From the NCBI RefSeq assembly GCF_029854705.2, contig NZ_CP139035.1, forward strand, positions 620,001 through 684,000: a stretch of DNA of 64,000 nucleotides. Reading direction: 5' to 3'. The DNA comes from Akkermansia sp. N21116. GTDB taxonomy: Bacteria > Verrucomicrobiota > Verrucomicrobiia > Verrucomicrobiales > Akkermansiaceae. Both the position numbers and the translations under genes were made by a program. The notes under the pieces are model-generated. The model made no database searches and was not told the origin of the DNA. It saw only the letters and a list, made by a program, of their open reading frames with translations. The first letter of the stretch is position 1. Every line of letters begins with the position of its first letter. Of this stretch, positions 39,801-49,556 are shown in pieces.

Positions 39801-40523
39801 TTATTGTTGAGTGAGGATTTTTTTGACGGTAGGCAGGAGGGAGGATGCCCAGATCTGGTAGCCTTTTTCCGTGGGGTGGAGTTGGTCTCTGGTAACGCCG
39901 GGCAGGAACTGTCCGTGCGGATCCAGGAATTTTTTGTTGATATCGACAAAGTGCATTCGCGGAAGACGTGTTGCTGCCAGAATTTTGTTGATTTTATCGT
40001 TATGGATACGCATGGGATCTTGCGGCGTAGCTCCTCGCGGGAAAATGGCCAGGAGGACGACTTGAGTATCCGGATAGCGGAGCAGGAGCCTTTGGACGAC
40101 GGTCAAAACGCCTATGGCCGTTTTTTCCGGAGCTTCGCCACATTTGTAATGTCCAGTATTGTTGGTGCCGATCATGACGACGCATACTTTGGGATCACTC
40201 AATGTCGGCAGTTTGGAATCATCAATGCGCCAGATCAGGTTTCCCGTCTTGTCTCCGGAAATTCCGAAGTTGAGAGCCTTGAGCGGCGCCCAGGCAGAGT
40301 CCCATACTTTTTTCCCGGTCGTTGCCCAGTAGTCGGTGATAGAGTCCCCTAGGAACAGAATGTCGCAGGGCTGTTCCTTCAAGGCTTTGACTTGGTCTTC
40401 ATACCTGTTTTTCCACCAGGCTTGCTGGCTCTTGGTTTCGGGATCAATGGGCGATGCCTGGGCGGTTGCTATGGACAGAGAACATCCCAGAAACAGGACG
40501 GCAGACAGAATAAATTTTCTCAT
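39801..40523 (-). CDS. Exported SGNH/GDSL-family esterase
   Basis: 240 residues with a signal peptide (FILSAVLFLGCSLSIATAQA). SGNH blocks are in order: LFLGDSITDYW (Ser 61), FGISGDKTGN (Gly), VMIGTNNTGHY (Asn) and DQLHPTEKGYQIW (Asp/His). This resembles platelet-activating-factor acetylhydrolase-like SGNH hydrolases. With a beta-galactosidase and hexosaminidase downstream, removal of O-acetyl groups from glycans (for example acetylated sialic acid or HexNAc) is a plausible role but is not shown by sequence. Confidence 0.9.
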   Translation of the reverse strand: MRKFILSAVLFLGCSLSIATAQASPIDPETKSQQAWWKNRYEDQVKALKEQPCDILFLGDSITDYWATTGKKVWDSAWAPLKALNFGISGDKTGNLIWRIDDSKLPTLSDPKVCVVMIGTNNTGHYKCGEAPEKTAIGVLTVVQRLLLRYPDTQVVLLAIFPRGATPQDPMRIHNDKINKILAATRLPRMHFVDINKKFLDPHGQFLPGVTRDQLHPTEKGYQIWASSLLPTVKKILTQQ

Positions 40524-40691
40524 AGGATGGAATTGAATTGGAATATTTCAGTACACAGAATACGGAGGAGAAAAGACTCTTCTTGCGAAAACGATCGCCT
40601 TTTTCGCTTTTTCTCAGGTAATTGCGAGAAAAAAAAGCGGGTGTTTTGCGGATGGATATTATATCGTTCATTTAACTTCCCAATTGTTCCC

Positions 40692-42764
40692 ATGAAATGG
40701 TCTCTTTTTATTGGTTCGCTCTTGACGGCTTTGGCCGCTCAAGGAATGACCTTGTCCAACTGGATTTTTACGAAAACATCTCCCGATGATCCCCAGGCAG
40801 AATGGAAACAGGTTACTGTGCCCCACTGCTGGAACGCTCAGGATGCCCAGAAGGGCGGAGGAAAGGAGAACAACAAAGATTTCGGCTATTACCGTGGGCC
40901 TGGCACGTACCGCATCAAATTGCCGGATACTGCCCGATTTGACGGGAAGCGCGTTTTTGTCAGGTTCGGTGCTGTTTCCAACTTTGCGGAGGTCTATCTT
41001 AACGGCGAGAAGCTGGCAGAGCACAAAGGAGCTTTTACTTCATTTGGGACAGAGTTGACGGGGAAACTCAAGCCCGGTGCCGGCAATGTGCTGGAAGTAC
41101 GGGCGGATAACTCGCTACGACGGGAGATTTTGCCGATCAGCGGCGATTTTCCGGTCTACGGAGGCATGTACCGCAATGTGGAGTTGATCGAACGCGATCC
41201 TGTCTGTATTTCCCCGATTGCCAATGGTACAGACGGAGTCAGGATCACCCAGCACAATGTCTCCAACGAGTCTGCCGATCTTGGCGTGTCTGTGACGGTG
41301 GATAGTGCCCTGCCGGACGGAGGAGAGGGAACTTTGGAAATAGCTTTGTACGATGCTCAAGGAAAATCCATACTGAAGGCAAGTAAACCCATCCGCCTGA
41401 CTCCGGGGGAAAGCGAGCATCAAGTCGACATGACGGTGCCCTCCCCTCATCTTTGGCAGGGTCGGGAAGATCCCTATTTGTACAAGCTGGATGTCCGTCT
41501 TTCCTCCGGTGACAACAGTACCCTCCTCAGTTATCCCATCGGGTTCCGCTCTGTCTCTTTTGATTCGGACAAGGGGTTTTCTCTGAATGGGAAAGCGCTG
41601 AAAATCAAAGGTGTCTGCCGTCATCAGGACTGGGAGGGCAAAGGGTGGGCTTTGACGGAAAAGGAACACAGACGCGATCTGGATCTCATTCTGGAAATGG
41701 GAGCCAACGCCATTCGCCTGGCCCACTATCCTCATGATCCGAAGTTAATTGCCATGTGCGATGCCGAAGGCGTGATCCTTTGGGAGGAAATTCCCTTTGT
41801 CGATTCCGTTGGCAAGCCGAAAGACCCTGCGGTTGAGGAGACGACCAAGCAGCAGCTCGTGGAGATGATCCGCCAGTTCGGCAACCATTCTTCGATTGTC
41901 GTCTGGGGATTGAGCAATGAACTGCTCCATCGCAGTACGGATGATCCCCTGCCTCTTCTTCGCGAATTGAATGCTCTTGCCCACAAGGAAGATCCGTATC
42001 GCAAGACGGTTGTGGCCGTTAACAGGCCGGGCAACAAGGATCTCTGCTCTATTGCCGATCTGCTGGCTCTGAATACCTATCCCGGGTGGTATGGCGGGGG
42101 GCCGGAAGGCATGGGTGGAGCGATCGATTCATTGCATAAAAGCTATCCCAATACACCTGTCGCTATCAGCGAATATGGTAGCGGAGCCTCCATCAAGCAT
42201 CATGACCGCAACATTTCCAAGGCTCCCAAGGCCGGAGGCAAATGGCATCCGGAGGAGTGGCAGTCCCGTTCTCATGAAATCCTCTGGGACAAGATTGCTT
42301 CCAGGGAAACGACTTGGGGAACTTTCCTTTGGAACATGTTTGACTTTGCAAGTGTCTGGCGTGACGAGGGAGACCGCCCCGGTATTAATGACAAGGGGCT
42401 GGTGACATTTGATCGCAAGGTTCCCAAGGATGCTTTCTACTTCTACAAGGCCAATTGGCGGGATGACATCCCCGTCCTTCATCTTCAGGAGAAGCGTGCA
42501 ACTCCCACTTCTGATGAAAAAGTGGCCATCCGTTTCTATTCCAACATGAAAAACAACAAGGTTTTCCTCAATGAAAAGGAAGTTCCCGGTGTTTCCTCTT
42601 ACTGCCGTAACGGTTTCGCCACTCCTCCCGTTGCTCTCAAACGTGGAAGGAACGTGGTGAAGGTCATCTCGAAAGATGACAAGGGCCAGCTCCACAGGGA
42701 TGAAGCCGAATGGATATACCAGCCTGATTCGAAAGGAAACAATGACGGAGATGTGAAAAAATGA
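40692..42764 (+). CDS. Exported GH2 glycosidase (beta-galactosidase/beta-glucuronidase type)
   Basis: 690 residues from ATG 40692, which gives a signal peptide (WSLFIGSLLTALAAQGM); the frame is open upstream to 40392 but there overlaps the divergent SGNH gene. GH2 jelly-roll (WKQVTVPHCWNAQD, FVRFGAVSNFAEVYLNGEKL), Ig-like and barrel domains are present. Acid/base Glu is in WGLSNELLH (about 409) and nucleophile in AISEYGSG (about 493). Compact, with no CBM. Its stop overlaps the sulfatase start by ATGA, so the two enzymes are made together and may act on a sulfated galactoside. Confidence 0.92.
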   Translation: MKWSLFIGSLLTALAAQGMTLSNWIFTKTSPDDPQAEWKQVTVPHCWNAQDAQKGGGKENNKDFGYYRGPGTYRIKLPDTARFDGKRVFVRFGAVSNFAEVYLNGEKLAEHKGAFTSFGTELTGKLKPGAGNVLEVRADNSLRREILPISGDFPVYGGMYRNVELIERDPVCISPIANGTDGVRITQHNVSNESADLGVSVTVDSALPDGGEGTLEIALYDAQGKSILKASKPIRLTPGESEHQVDMTVPSPHLWQGREDPYLYKLDVRLSSGDNSTLLSYPIGFRSVSFDSDKGFSLNGKALKIKGVCRHQDWEGKGWALTEKEHRRDLDLILEMGANAIRLAHYPHDPKLIAMCDAEGVILWEEIPFVDSVGKPKDPAVEETTKQQLVEMIRQFGNHSSIVVWGLSNELLHRSTDDPLPLLRELNALAHKEDPYRKTVVAVNRPGNKDLCSIADLLALNTYPGWYGGGPEGMGGAIDSLHKSYPNTPVAISEYGSGASIKHHDRNISKAPKAGGKWHPEEWQSRSHEILWDKIASRETTWGTFLWNMFDFASVWRDEGDRPGINDKGLVTFDRKVPKDAFYFYKANWRDDIPVLHLQEKRATPTSDEKVAIRFYSNMKNNKVFLNEKEVPGVSSYCRNGFATPPVALKRGRNVVKVISKDDKGQLHRDEAEWIYQPDSKGNNDGDVKK

Positions 42765-44146
42765 AGATGAATTTTGGTATTCAGATGGTGATTTTGTTGC
42801 TGCTGTCGTCGTTCCAGGCGATGGCTGCGGGGCCCAATTTCGTGGTTATCATGGCGGATGACCTTGGATATGGCGATTTGGGTTGCACGGGATCCCGGCA
42901 AATCCCGACTCCCCATATCGATTCCCTGGCGCGTGACGGTGTCTTTTGCTCCCGGGCTTACGTAACGGCTCCGATGTGCGCTCCGTCCCGTATGGGCATG
43001 TTGACGGGAAGGTTTCCCAAAAGGTTCGGTATTACGACCAATCCGAACGTCAAGATGAATTATCTGGCCGATTCTCATTATGGATTGCCGCAATCGGAGA
43101 AGTGCTTCCCGGAATATCTCCGGCCTCTCGGCTATGCTTGTGCCGTGATCGGCAAATGGCATTTGGGACATGCTGAAGGACAGACGCCGGTGGATCGCGG
43201 GTTTGATACCTGGTGGGGGTTTCTGGGAGGTTCCCGTCATTATTTTCCTCAGAAAAAAGAGGTTGGAGGATTAAATCCGTCGGCAATTGTTTCGAATGTC
43301 TCGAGCGATACGCAGGTTCGTTATTTGACGGACGATATTGCCCGCGAAAGTATCCGGTTTATCGAAAAACACAAAAACCGGGACAATCCCTTTTTCCTGT
43401 TTGTTTCCTTCAATGCTCCCCATACGCCCTACGAGGCGAAGCGCGAGGATTTGGAGGTGGTTCGAGGGATATCCGATCCTGTTCGCCGGAAGTATGCCGC
43501 CGTTGTTCATGGGATGGACAAGGCGGTAGGCAGAATTCTGAAAGCTTTGGACGAAGCGGGAAAATCGCGCGATACCATGGTGGTTTTTTTATCCGACAAT
43601 GGGGGGGCTCCCGATGGCCCTGCGTGTAACGCACCGTTCAAAGGGGAAAAGAGACTTCATTATGAAGGCGGAGTGCGAGTGCCCATGATTATCCGTTTTC
43701 CGAACGATGAACGTGTCCGTCCGGGATTTGTGTGTGGCCAGGTGATATCGACAGTGGATTTTTTGCCAACCTTGCTCAAATTGAATGGCGTTGCCATCCC
43801 GGAAGGGCTGGACGGACAGGATATGATGCCCATGCTGAAATCAGCTGATAGTAAAATTTCCAGAACTCTTTACTGGTGTACGGATTATACGTCCGCTATT
43901 CTCCATGGCAACCTCAAATACCTGCTTGTCCCGAACCGTCTTCCAGAGTTGTATGATATTGATCAGGACAGGACGGAGATGAAAAATCTGTTTCCGGCAT
44001 GCCTCCGAAATGCGGCGCCGCTGGCCGATAAACTGGGCTCATACTTGATGACGACTCCTCCATGCCGTTATCCCGATGCCGTCAGTTGGTCCGCCAGTCT
44101 CATGAAGCAGTATGACAAGGCCAAACCGGGGCGTCAGCCTGAATGA
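42761..44146 (+). CDS. Exported sulfatase (arylsulfatase family)
   Basis: 461 residues with a signal peptide (IQMVILLLLSSFQAMAA). Metal-binding Asp pair in NFVVIMADDLGYGDLG, and the formylglycine signature CAPSRMGMLTG with Cys 73 as the residue to be modified (Cys-type, needing an anaerobic or FGE-type maturase not seen in this window). Later motifs include GKWHLGH and VVFLSDNGGAP. Family knowledge: it cleaves sulfate esters, here probably from mucin or glycosaminoglycan sugars. ATGA overlap with the upstream GH2 gene argues for coupled translation. Confidence 0.94.
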   Translation: MKMNFGIQMVILLLLSSFQAMAAGPNFVVIMADDLGYGDLGCTGSRQIPTPHIDSLARDGVFCSRAYVTAPMCAPSRMGMLTGRFPKRFGITTNPNVKMNYLADSHYGLPQSEKCFPEYLRPLGYACAVIGKWHLGHAEGQTPVDRGFDTWWGFLGGSRHYFPQKKEVGGLNPSAIVSNVSSDTQVRYLTDDIARESIRFIEKHKNRDNPFFLFVSFNAPHTPYEAKREDLEVVRGISDPVRRKYAAVVHGMDKAVGRILKALDEAGKSRDTMVVFLSDNGGAPDGPACNAPFKGEKRLHYEGGVRVPMIIRFPNDERVRPGFVCGQVISTVDFLPTLLKLNGVAIPEGLDGQDMMPMLKSADSKISRTLYWCTDYTSAILHGNLKYLLVPNRLPELYDIDQDRTEMKNLFPACLRNAAPLADKLGSYLMTTPPCRYPDAVSWSASLMKQYDKAKPGRQPE

Positions 44147-44172
44147 TAGAACCGGGCGTAGGGGAATCCCTG

Positions 44173-45210
44173 TCAACACAAGCGGTCAATATCCGCAAGC
44201 AGCTCCAGGACGTCTTCCTCGCGGGTAGCCCAGCTTGTACAGAACCGGACGGTACTGTGTGCGGCATCCTCGCGGCGTAGATAGGCGAATCCGTACTTCT
44301 TTCGCAGTTCATCAAGAACTTCATCCGGCATCGTGATAAATTGTTGGTTCGTACCGCTGAAGACGGGAATCGGCAATCCCTTGGCACGGCAGGCATCGCG
44401 GATCATGACGGCGAGGCGATTGGCGTGTGTTGCCAGGCGGAAGTAAAGTCCGTCGCGGAAAAGCTCCAGAAACTGGATGCCGAGCAATCTGCCTTTGGCG
44501 AGCCTTCCTCCCTTTTGCTTGATGATATAGCGAAAGTCGGTTTTGAGATCATCGTTGCGCAGGATGAGCGCTTCTCCGAATAAGGCGCCGACCTTCGTGC
44601 CGCCGATGTAGAAGGCATCGCAGAGTGAAGCGATCATGGGAAGATCCAGGTCGGAGTCTTTGTCGCAGAGGCCATACCCCAGTCGGGCTCCGTCGATGTA
44701 CAGATAGAGGTTTCGGTAGCGGCACATATCCGAAATTTCCTGCAATTCCCGGCGGGAATAAATGGTACCCAACTCGGTCGGGAAGGAAATATAAACCATC
44801 TTGGGTTGGGGCATATGCTCGTGGGTTTCGTCGTCCCAGTGGGCATGCCAGGCCTCGTCGATTTGTTGTGCCGTCAGCTTGCCGTTCGGGGATGGGATCC
44901 CGCAGACTTTGTGACCACATGATTCCACGGCTCCCGATTCATGGACATTGATATGCCCGGAATCCGAGCATAGGACGCATTGGTGGGGGCGCAGTGCTGC
45001 CGCGATTGTCGTGAAGTTGGTCTGGGTGCCTCCGACGAGGAAATGGATGTCCAGATCGTCTCTGTGGCAGAGAGTGGCGATCAGGTCGCGTGCTTTTTCG
45101 CAATAGGGGTCTTCTCCATACCCGGCAGTTTGCTCCATGTTCGTTTCTGCCAGCTTGCGGAGGATGTCCGCATGGGCGCCTTCACTGTAGTCACAGTTGA
45201 ATAGAATCAT
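44173..45210 (-). CDS. Low-specificity threonine-aldolase-like PLP enzyme
   Basis: 345 residues, aspartate-aminotransferase fold type I. Seen: FLVGGTQTNFTTIAAALRP (cofactor phosphate loop), SGHINVHESGAVESCGHKV, LYIDGARLGYGL (Asp over the pyridine ring) and FYIGGTKVGALFGEAL with the PLP-binding Lys (about residue 203). Family knowledge: such enzymes split L-threonine or beta-hydroxy amino acids to glycine and an aldehyde; beta-eliminating lyases are similar, so the exact reaction is open. Convergent with the sulfatase. No signal peptide. Confidence 0.85.
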   Translation of the reverse strand: MILFNCDYSEGAHADILRKLAETNMEQTAGYGEDPYCEKARDLIATLCHRDDLDIHFLVGGTQTNFTTIAAALRPHQCVLCSDSGHINVHESGAVESCGHKVCGIPSPNGKLTAQQIDEAWHAHWDDETHEHMPQPKMVYISFPTELGTIYSRRELQEISDMCRYRNLYLYIDGARLGYGLCDKDSDLDLPMIASLCDAFYIGGTKVGALFGEALILRNDDLKTDFRYIIKQKGGRLAKGRLLGIQFLELFRDGLYFRLATHANRLAVMIRDACRAKGLPIPVFSGTNQQFITMPDEVLDELRKKYGFAYLRREDAAHSTVRFCTSWATREEDVLELLADIDRLC

Positions 45211-45290
45211 TGTCTTTTGCCTTCGTTCTTAAAAACGCGGGAACCATAATCCTGCCTGCTGTCCGAGTAAAGGAATATGCCCGATGTAAA

Positions 45291-45326
45291 AACGCCGCCA
45301 ATCCGGAGATTCGGACAGGCGGCGTT
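45291..45326 (-). terminator. Intrinsic terminator of ahcY
   Basis: A 9-bp perfect stem (AACGCCGCC with GGCGGCGTT) with an inner CCGGA-type stem. The minus strand runs into five Ts right after. It lies 25 bases past the ahcY stop. Confidence 0.8.
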
Positions 45327-45350
45327 GGATGATGATGGAGAACCGGGTGC

Positions 45351-46766
<1,416 letters not shown>

Positions 46767-46796
46767 GGGCGTTAGAGGATTGGATGGAAAAGTGGA

Positions 46797-47975
46797 TTAT
46801 CCCAGCAGGGAGCGGAGTTTTGACAGGCGTGCGTCGTCGAGGGTTTCCCACGGGAGGTCTCCCTTGGTGAAATGTCCGTAATGGGTTGTTTGACGGTAAA
46901 GCGGGCGGAGCAGATCAAGCTGGCTGATCATATCTGCGGGCTTGAAGGAGAAGACGGTTTCCAGCGCGGTTTCGATAGCTGTTTCGCTGACGCGGCCCGT
47001 GCCGAATGTATCGACACGAATGGAAACGGGGGATGGGTAACCGATGGCATAGGCAACCTGGAGCTCGCAACGGTCGGAGAGTCCGGCTGCGACGACATGC
47101 TTGGCGACCCAGCGGCACATATAGGCGGCTGAACGGTCTACTTTCGAAGGATCTTTGCCGGAAAAAGCGCCGCCGCCGTGGCGGCCGAGGCCGCCGTAGG
47201 TATCCACGATAATTTTGCGGCCGGTCAGTCCGGTGTCGCCATGGGGGCCGCCGATGACGAATTTACCGGTGGGGTTGATGAAATATTCCGTTTGTTCGTC
47301 CAGAAGCACTGCCGGCAGAACGTCCCGGATCAGGTCGATGCAATATTTGCGGATCGTGGCATGATCCACGTCTTCCGTATGCTGGGTGGAGATGACAACA
47401 TTGTTGATGTGGACAGGGTGGCCTTCCTCGTTGTACGCGACTGCTACCTGGGACTTGCAGTCAGGACGCAGCCAGGATACTTCGCCGGCTTTGCGCCTGC
47501 GGGCCAGTTCGATAAGCAGCTTGTGAGAGAACACGATGGGAGCGGGCAGGAACTCGGGTGTTTCATTTGTCGCATAGCCGAACATGATTCCCTGGTCTCC
47601 GGCGCCCTGTTCCGCATGGCCTTTGCCTTCCGCATGGCTGGCATCTACTCCCTGGGCAATGTCCGGGGATTGTTCGGTCAGCATATTCATGAAAAACACC
47701 GTATCCGCATTGAACACATCATCGTCTTTCGGACAGCAATAGCCGATCTCCCGAATAGCCTGACGGGCAATCTTTTCTGGATTGATCGCCGCCTTCGTGC
47801 TAATTTCACCGGCGACGACAACCATGTTGCTCTTCACAAGCGTCTCGCAGGCCACCCGGCTGTACTTGTCCTGCTCCAGGCAGGCGTCAAGGATGGAGTC
47901 CGAAATGTAATCGGCCACCTTGTCCGGATGTCCTTCGCCGACGGATTCCGAGGTAAAAATGTGGGGTGTCTTCAT
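46797..47975 (-). CDS. metK: S-adenosylmethionine synthetase
   Basis: 392 residues, full length. It makes SAM from methionine and ATP. Signatures: [20 protein letters not shown] at the N-terminus, the hexapeptide-like [12 protein letters not shown], and the P-loop-like [19 protein letters not shown]. It begins 37 bases from the divergent ArsR-methyltransferase gene; that gap is too short to hold a SAM or SAH riboswitch, so control is more likely by the neighbouring regulator. Confidence 0.97.
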   Translation of the reverse strand: MKTPHIFTSESVGEGHPDKVADYISDSILDACLEQDKYSRVACETLVKSNMVVVAGEISTKAAINPEKIARQAIREIGYCCPKDDDVFNADTVFFMNMLTEQSPDIAQGVDASHAEGKGHAEQGAGDQGIMFGYATNETPEFLPAPIVFSHKLLIELARRRKAGEVSWLRPDCKSQVAVAYNEEGHPVHINNVVISTQHTEDVDHATIRKYCIDLIRDVLPAVLLDEQTEYFINPTGKFVIGGPHGDTGLTGRKIIVDTYGGLGRHGGGAFSGKDPSKVDRSAAYMCRWVAKHVVAAGLSDRCELQVAYAIGYPSPVSIRVDTFGTGRVSETAIETALETVFSFKPADMISQLDLLRPLYRQTTHYGHFTKGDLPWETLDDARLSKLRSLLG

Positions 47976-48012
47976 ATCGTTAAATCGTGATGCGTTGATA
48001 TATTAATTTTCC

Positions 48013-48939
48013 ATGAAGTCAATCCTGAAATCGCTCAAGCTGCTGACAGACCCGACACGTCTGCGCATTCTCAATGTCCTGGACGGTGAGTCGCTCAGCG
48101 TAGCGGAACTTCAGGAAGTCTTGAATATGGGGCAAAGCCGCATTTCGACGCAGCTTGCCCAACTGAAGAAGGAGGGCCTTGTCGCAGATTCCCGTACGGG
48201 GAAAAATGTGTTCTACGTCTCCTGTCTCGACGAGAGCCTGCGCGGGGTCGCTGCGAAGGCCTGTGAAGAATTGCCGGATGTGGAACAGGATCGCAAGGCT
48301 CTGCATTTCATTTTGGAGAAGCGTAAGGACAAGATGCGTTCCTACTTCGACGATGTCGTCGGGCGTTTCGGACGCAACTATGCGCCGGGACGTTCCTGGA
48401 AGGCGCTGGCCGGGGGATTGCTTCGCATTATGAACTACGAGGTGATTGCCGATCTGGGGGCTGGCGAGGGCTTTGTATCCCAGCTTCTTTCCCCGCGTGC
48501 CCGCCAGGTGATTGCGGTAGACAATTCGCCCGGCATGGTTGAACTGGGGATGCAAATGGCCCGGGAACACGGGTTGACCAATCTGGAGTATCGCCTCGGC
48601 GATATTGAAGATCCGCCCATTGATCCCGGTACGGTGGATCTCGCCATGTTGAGCCAGGCTTTGCACCATGCCCGCAACCCGATGAAGGCTCTGCAAAGCG
48701 CCTGGACGATTTTAAAGCCGGGCGGCTGTCTTCTGATTCTCGACCTCCTCCGCCACAACGTTGAGAAAGTCCGCGACCTCTATGCCGATACCTGGCTGGG
48801 CTTCAGCGAGGCGCAGATGGAATCCATGCTCAGGGAAGCAGGATTCAGCCACGTGTTCACCGACATCGTAGACAAGGAAGCCGAAGCCCCCTTCTTCCAA
48901 ACCCTCATGGGAGTCGCCTGGAAACCCAAAAGCGAATGA
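48013..48939 (+). CDS. ArsR-family regulator fused to a SAM-dependent methyltransferase (SahR-like)
   Basis: 308 residues. Residues 1-75 form a winged helix of ArsR type (LLTDPTRLRILNVLDGESLS, then VAELQEVLNMGQSRISTQLA); from about 135 there is a class I methyltransferase domain (VIADLGAGEGFVSQLLSPRA, MLSQALHHARNPMKALQSAW). Family knowledge: SahR proteins of Proteobacteria belong to ArsR, repress SAM-cycle genes and let go when SAH rises. Divergent placement 37 bases from metK-ahcY strongly suggests the same role here, with the methyltransferase fold as a SAM/SAH sensor. Whether it is also an enzyme is unknown. Confidence 0.88.
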   Translation: MKSILKSLKLLTDPTRLRILNVLDGESLSVAELQEVLNMGQSRISTQLAQLKKEGLVADSRTGKNVFYVSCLDESLRGVAAKACEELPDVEQDRKALHFILEKRKDKMRSYFDDVVGRFGRNYAPGRSWKALAGGLLRIMNYEVIADLGAGEGFVSQLLSPRARQVIAVDNSPGMVELGMQMAREHGLTNLEYRLGDIEDPPIDPGTVDLAMLSQALHHARNPMKALQSAWTILKPGGCLLILDLLRHNVEKVRDLYADTWLGFSEAQMESMLREAGFSHVFTDIVDKEAEAPFFQTLMGVAWKPKSE

Positions 48940-49505
48940 AGCAATTTCCCGTCATGAACACCACGACCATCGTTGAGACCGAGCGCCTGATCCTCCGCAC
49001 ATGGAAGCCGGAGGACTTTCCGGCATTTGCCGTCATGAATGCCAATGCCGAAGTCATGCGCTACTTCCTGGCTCCCCTGTCGATGGAGGAATCCCTCACC
49101 ACCCTTGCCCGCATCCTCGCCGAGCACCGGGAATCCGGTTACGGGCTCTACGCGCTGGAACGAAAAGAGGATCACCGACTCATTGGCCTTCTTGGCCTGC
49201 ATCGCGTGACCTTTGATGCCCCCTTTGCTCCCTGTGTGGAGATTGGCTGGCGGCTGATTCCTGAAGCCTGGGGGCATGGATACGCGACGGAGGCGGCATC
49301 CGCCTGTTTGAAGTATGCTTTGTGCGAGTTGAATCTGCCGGAGGTCTATTCCTTCACGGCGTTGCCGAACATGAGATCCAGTCGGGTGATGGAAAGAGCC
49401 GGCATGGAGAAGGTGGGTGAGTTCGACCATCCCAATGTCCCTGCCAGCCATCCTCTGCTGCGTCACGTTTTGTACCGTGCCGACAAAACGCTTCTGGGAT
49501 GGTAG
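48936..49505 (+). CDS. GNAT N-acetyltransferase, RimJ/RimL type
   Basis: 189 residues. Start ATG 48936 overlaps the upstream stop (ATGA); ATG 48954 is an alternative. The GNAT fold is seen from TERLILRTWKPEDFPAF, through CVEIGWRLIPEAWGHGYATE (acetyl-CoA-binding motif A) to LPNMRSSRVMERAGMEKVGE. It moves acetyl from acetyl-CoA to an amine, such as a protein N-terminus or small molecule. Likely co-transcribed with the regulator. Confidence 0.9.
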   Translation: MKQFPVMNTTTIVETERLILRTWKPEDFPAFAVMNANAEVMRYFLAPLSMEESLTTLARILAEHRESGYGLYALERKEDHRLIGLLGLHRVTFDAPFAPCVEIGWRLIPEAWGHGYATEAASACLKYALCELNLPEVYSFTALPNMRSSRVMERAGMEKVGEFDHPNVPASHPLLRHVLYRADKTLLGW

Positions 49506-49556
49506 GTCTTTTGCGTGCTAGTCTCCCGTTAGTTGAAAGCCCCCGGAGGTATGATT

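Noticed and set aside
40392-40691. Upstream extension of the GH2 gene to 40392
   Set aside because: It would overlap the divergent SGNH gene and bury a clear signal peptide that starts at ATG 40692.
47976-48012. Possible SAM or SAH riboswitch before metK
   Set aside because: Only 37 bases separate metK from the divergent gene, too short for any known SAM/SAH aptamer, and no such fold is apparent.
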